In this document: in pieces, positions 5,498-7,052 of the stretch | Layout of the letters: every line of letters starts with the position of its first letter | Numbering within the stretch: position 1 is the first letter of the stretch | Assembly: GCA_039812685.1 (NCBI GenBank) | Contig: JBDIBB010000181.1 | Coordinates: 1 to 7,052 of the forward strand | Length of the DNA stretch: 7,052 nt | Direction of reading: 5' to 3' | From: JBDIBB01 sp039812685 | GTDB lineage: Bacteria > Acidobacteriota > Vicinamibacteria > Vicinamibacterales > JAFNAJ01 | Notes under the pieces: generated by a model | Told to the model about the DNA's origin: nothing | The model's input: only the letters and a program-made list of their open reading frames with translations | The model's database searches: none | Made by a program: the position numbers and the translations under genes

Positions 5498-6195
5498 TGG
5501 ACGCGCGCGCGCTGCTCGATCTGCTGCCGACGCCCGTGGCCCTCGTGGATGCGGACCTGCGCGTGCTCGCCCGCAACCGCGCGTTCGACGGGCCGCTCGG
5601 CGGCAGTCATCCCCCGAGCCTCGACGTGCACCAGCGCCACGATCTGTGGACCTCGCTCGGCGCCGCCATCGCGCGCATGCAGCCCGCAGCCCGTCACGGC
5701 CGCTTCCGGTGGGTGGGCGGACACCCCGAGCCCAGGCCGTGGGACGTGCGCCTCACGCGCGTGGACGACAGCCGCTTCCTGCTGCACGCCGAGGACGTGT
5801 CGGAGCGTGCCGTGGTGGAATCGATCCAGAGCGGCGTGCGGGGCTACGTCGAGCGGGTGCTCAATCACATCGATCTGGCGATGGTCGGCCTGGACGCGGC
5901 CATGCGCGTCACCTTCTACAACCGGGCGCAGATCGAGCTGTGGCGACGTGGCGGCTGGACGGCGGCGGCCGACGCCGTCGGGGAACCTGTCGCCTCGGTG
6001 TGGCCCGTGTTCGACCCGCCGCGCTGGGAGAGCATCCGCCAGGATCTCGCGCGCCACCAGGCGGTGCCTCATGCCCGCGTGGCGTGGGCGGCGGCCGGCG
6101 GACTCCTGCTCGACGTGTCGGTGCTGCCGCTGCACGGGCCGGCGGAGGATCCGTCGGGCGCCGTGTGCGTGACCGAAATCGTCATCGGCTCCTGA
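5497..6195 (+). CDS. Stand-alone tandem PAS-domain sensor protein
   Basis: A 232-aa protein. ATG 5497 overlaps the HDOD stop codon by one base (TGATG), with GAGG (5483-5486) 10 nt upstream. The first PAS-like domain (about 5-105) starts LLDLLPTPVALVDADLRVLARNRAF and ends WDVRLTRVDDSRFLLHAEDVSERA. The second (about 119-230) starts VERVLNHIDLAMVGLDAAMRVTFYNRAQIELW and ends LLLDVSVLPLHGPAEDPSGAVCVTEIV; both have the 'D-x-x-x-R-V-x-x-x-N-R-A' signature after strand A. No kinase, GGDEF, EAL, HTH or other output domain follows, so it would act by binding a partner, most likely the HDOD protein with which it is co-translated. The ligand is not predictable; no chromophore Cys or haem motif is obvious. 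The PAS call is confident for the second domain and moderate for the first; function is inference. Confidence 0.85.
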   Translation: MDARALLDLLPTPVALVDADLRVLARNRAFDGPLGGSHPPSLDVHQRHDLWTSLGAAIARMQPAARHGRFRWVGGHPEPRPWDVRLTRVDDSRFLLHAEDVSERAVVESIQSGVRGYVERVLNHIDLAMVGLDAAMRVTFYNRAQIELWRRGGWTAAADAVGEPVASVWPVFDPPRWESIRQDLARHQAVPHARVAWAAAGGLLLDVSVLPLHGPAEDPSGAVCVTEIVIGS

Positions 6196-6233
6196 GCCCG
6201 CGTCGATCGGTCGCCCCGTGGCGTCGCATCCCT

Positions 6234-6242
6234 TGATAGAAT
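6234..6242 (+). promoter_or_regulatory. Putative extended -10 promoter for the SET-domain gene
   Basis: TGATAGAAT has TG one base before TAGAAT, which matches TATAAT at five of six positions, in a locally AT-richer patch (TTGATAGAATTC) within very GC-rich DNA. No convincing -35 is seen. A start near 6249 would give a leader of about 160 nt to ATG 6412. The 216-nt gap 6196-6411 shows no supported coding sequence. Confidence 0.42.
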
Positions 6243-6377
6243 TCGTGCGTCGATCGCGTCTCCACGTGTCACATCGTTTCAAGCGCTTCGCGCCGCCGGC
6301 CAGATCGATCCCCGTCGAACCGCTCCACGCGCATCGCCGTCACCACACGCGCGGCGGGCGCAGGGCCACACCAGACA

Positions 6378-6392
6378 GCGGCCTCCGGCCGC
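6378..6392 (+). terminator. GC hairpin followed by ATTT: weak terminator or leader hairpin
   Basis: GCGGCC-TCC-GGCCGC forms a 6-bp all-GC stem with a 3-nt loop, followed by ATTTCC. The short T-run makes it a weak intrinsic terminator at best for the PAS operon. It ends 19 nt before the SET gene start, so it may instead shape that gene's leader or ribosome access. Confidence 0.3.
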
Positions 6393-6411
6393 ATTTCCGC
6401 CTGAGCAATCC

Positions 6412-6894
6412 ATGCCGGTAAGCAATGGTTCCCGTCCCGCCGTGCGCGCCCGGCGCCCGGCCCCAGTCATCGTCACGCCGCCCGAAGGCATCGACTATCC
6501 CCGCATCGAGTGCCGCGCCTCGCGGGTGCACGGCGCCGGCGTGTTCGCGGGCCAGGACATCCACAAGAACCGGCGCATCATCGCCTACACGGGCGAGAAG
6601 GTGAGCAGCGCCGAGAGCCTCAAGCGCGAACGCCGCTACCTGAAGACGGGCTACATCTGGTGCTTCAAGCTCAACAGCCGGTGGGTGATCGACGGCCACG
6701 TCGGCGGCAGCGACGCGCGCTACATCAACCACTCGTGCACGCCGAACTGCTACACGCAGATCATCGACGGCATCATCTGGGTGCGCGCGGCGCGCAACAT
6801 CCGGAAGGGCGAGGAACTCACCTACAACTACTACACGGACGGCGAGGGCCACATCCAATGCCTCTGCCGGCCCGGGTGCACGACGCTCATCTGA
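6412..6894 (+). CDS. SET-domain protein-lysine methyltransferase with post-SET zinc site
   Basis: A 160-aa single-domain protein that would transfer a methyl group from S-adenosylmethionine to lysine on a protein target. The N-terminal 30 residues are rich in Arg/Pro (SRPAVRARRPAP). The SET core follows: RVHGAGVFAGQDI (38-50, the GxG SAM loop), IIAYTGEKV (56-64), WCFKLNSRWVIDG (83-95), the signature RYINHSCTPNC (103-113, with NHSC at 106-109) and EELTYNYYTDGEG (134-146, catalytic Tyr region). The post-SET motif CLCRPGC, with the preceding Cys113, gives four Cys (113, 150, 152, 156) that in eukaryotic SET enzymes bind one zinc and complete the active site. Bacterial substrates may be ribosomal or nucleoid proteins; the target is not predictable. 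ATG 6412 has only a weak ribosome site (TGAG at 6402-6405). Seven nt separate its stop from the next gene. Confidence 0.93.
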   Translation: MPVSNGSRPAVRARRPAPVIVTPPEGIDYPRIECRASRVHGAGVFAGQDIHKNRRIIAYTGEKVSSAESLKRERRYLKTGYIWCFKLNSRWVIDGHVGGSDARYINHSCTPNCYTQIIDGIIWVRAARNIRKGEELTYNYYTDGEGHIQCLCRPGCTTLI

Positions 6895-6901
6895 GGCAGC
6901 C

Positions 6902-7052
6902 GTGCACGTCTTCTACCTGCACGGCTTCGCCTCGTCGCCCGCCTCGTCCAAGGCCGCGTTTCTCGCCGCGCGCCTGGCCCCGTACGGCGCCACGCTGCAC
7001 GTGCCGGACCTGAACGCCCCGGACTTCTCCACGCTCACCACGACGCGGATGG
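6902..7052 (+). CDS. YqiA/UPF0227-like alpha/beta-hydrolase, N-terminal fragment
   Basis: The gene runs off the right edge; 50 residues are visible. The N-terminus MHVFYLHGFASSPASSKAAF matches the LYLHGFxSSPxSxKA opening of YqiA-type esterases (small cytosolic alpha/beta-hydrolases), followed by the second-strand motif LHVPDLNAPDFSTLT. The GTG start at 6902 follows GAGG (6893-6896) by 5 nt, and the gene starts 7 nt after the SET stop, so the two are probably one transcript. The nucleophile Ser and the rest of the triad lie outside the window, so activity cannot be judged. Confidence 0.85.
   Translation, partial: MHVFYLHGFASSPASSKAAFLAARLAPYGATLHVPDLNAPDFSTLTTTRM

Noticed and set aside
6218..6491. 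Short open frames on both strands in the gap before the SET gene
   Set aside because: No conserved motif or ribosome site; Arg-rich composition typical of random frames in GC-rich DNA.

Overview
The window is a very GC-rich (roughly 70% by eye), densely coded bacterial chromosome segment. Short intergenic gaps, GTG as well as ATG starts, and a mix of partner-switching, HDOD, PAS and SET-domain genes suggest a soil or environmental bacterium. The overall flavour, including the S9 peptidase and HDOD style, is most like Acidobacteriota (Vicinamibacteria-type), with Myxococcota or another deep-branching Gram-negative group as alternatives. That placement is inference from style; no rRNA or other phylogenetic marker is present. 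No phage, transposase or CRISPR genes are visible.

Left part (1-3415, all +): the 3' end of a prolyl-oligopeptidase-family (S9) peptidase with its catalytic triad, ending in an 18-bp palindrome. It is followed by a compact three-gene partner-switching set: a STAS anti-sigma-factor antagonist (RsbV/SpoIIAA type), an HATPase_c anti-sigma factor/serine kinase (RsbW/SpoIIAB type), and a GAF-GAF-PP2C phosphatase (RsbU type). The expected logic is that the kinase phosphorylates the STAS protein on Ser59, the phosphatase reverses this in response to a GAF-sensed signal, and the unphosphorylated STAS protein pulls the kinase off its real client. No sigma factor is encoded in the window, so the client is unknown.

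Middle (3416-4359): the convergent gap between the phosphatase and a minus-strand yajQ gene holds a composite of inverted and direct repeats resembling a REP/BIME-type extragenic element. yajQ encodes a complete YajQ-family nucleotide-binding protein. A divergent promoter region (about 4101-4359) separates it from the next + strand operon.

Right part (4360-6195, +): three overlapping genes encode a 103-aa protein resembling the small domain often found N-terminal to HD-GYP proteins, an HDOD protein that keeps the His/Asp residues of an HD metal site, and a 232-aa protein made only of two PAS-like domains. The overlaps (8 nt and 1 nt) imply translational coupling, and the set looks like a signal-transduction unit. 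After a 216-nt gap with an extended -10 promoter and a GC hairpin come a SET-domain protein-lysine methyltransferase with a complete post-SET zinc site (6412-6894) and, 7 nt later, the start of a YqiA-like alpha/beta-hydrolase that runs off the end.

The families are known individually. The parts most worth a second look are the repeat composite at 3417-3553, the HDOD/small-domain/PAS operon, the partner switch with no visible sigma factor, and the eukaryote-like SET protein.
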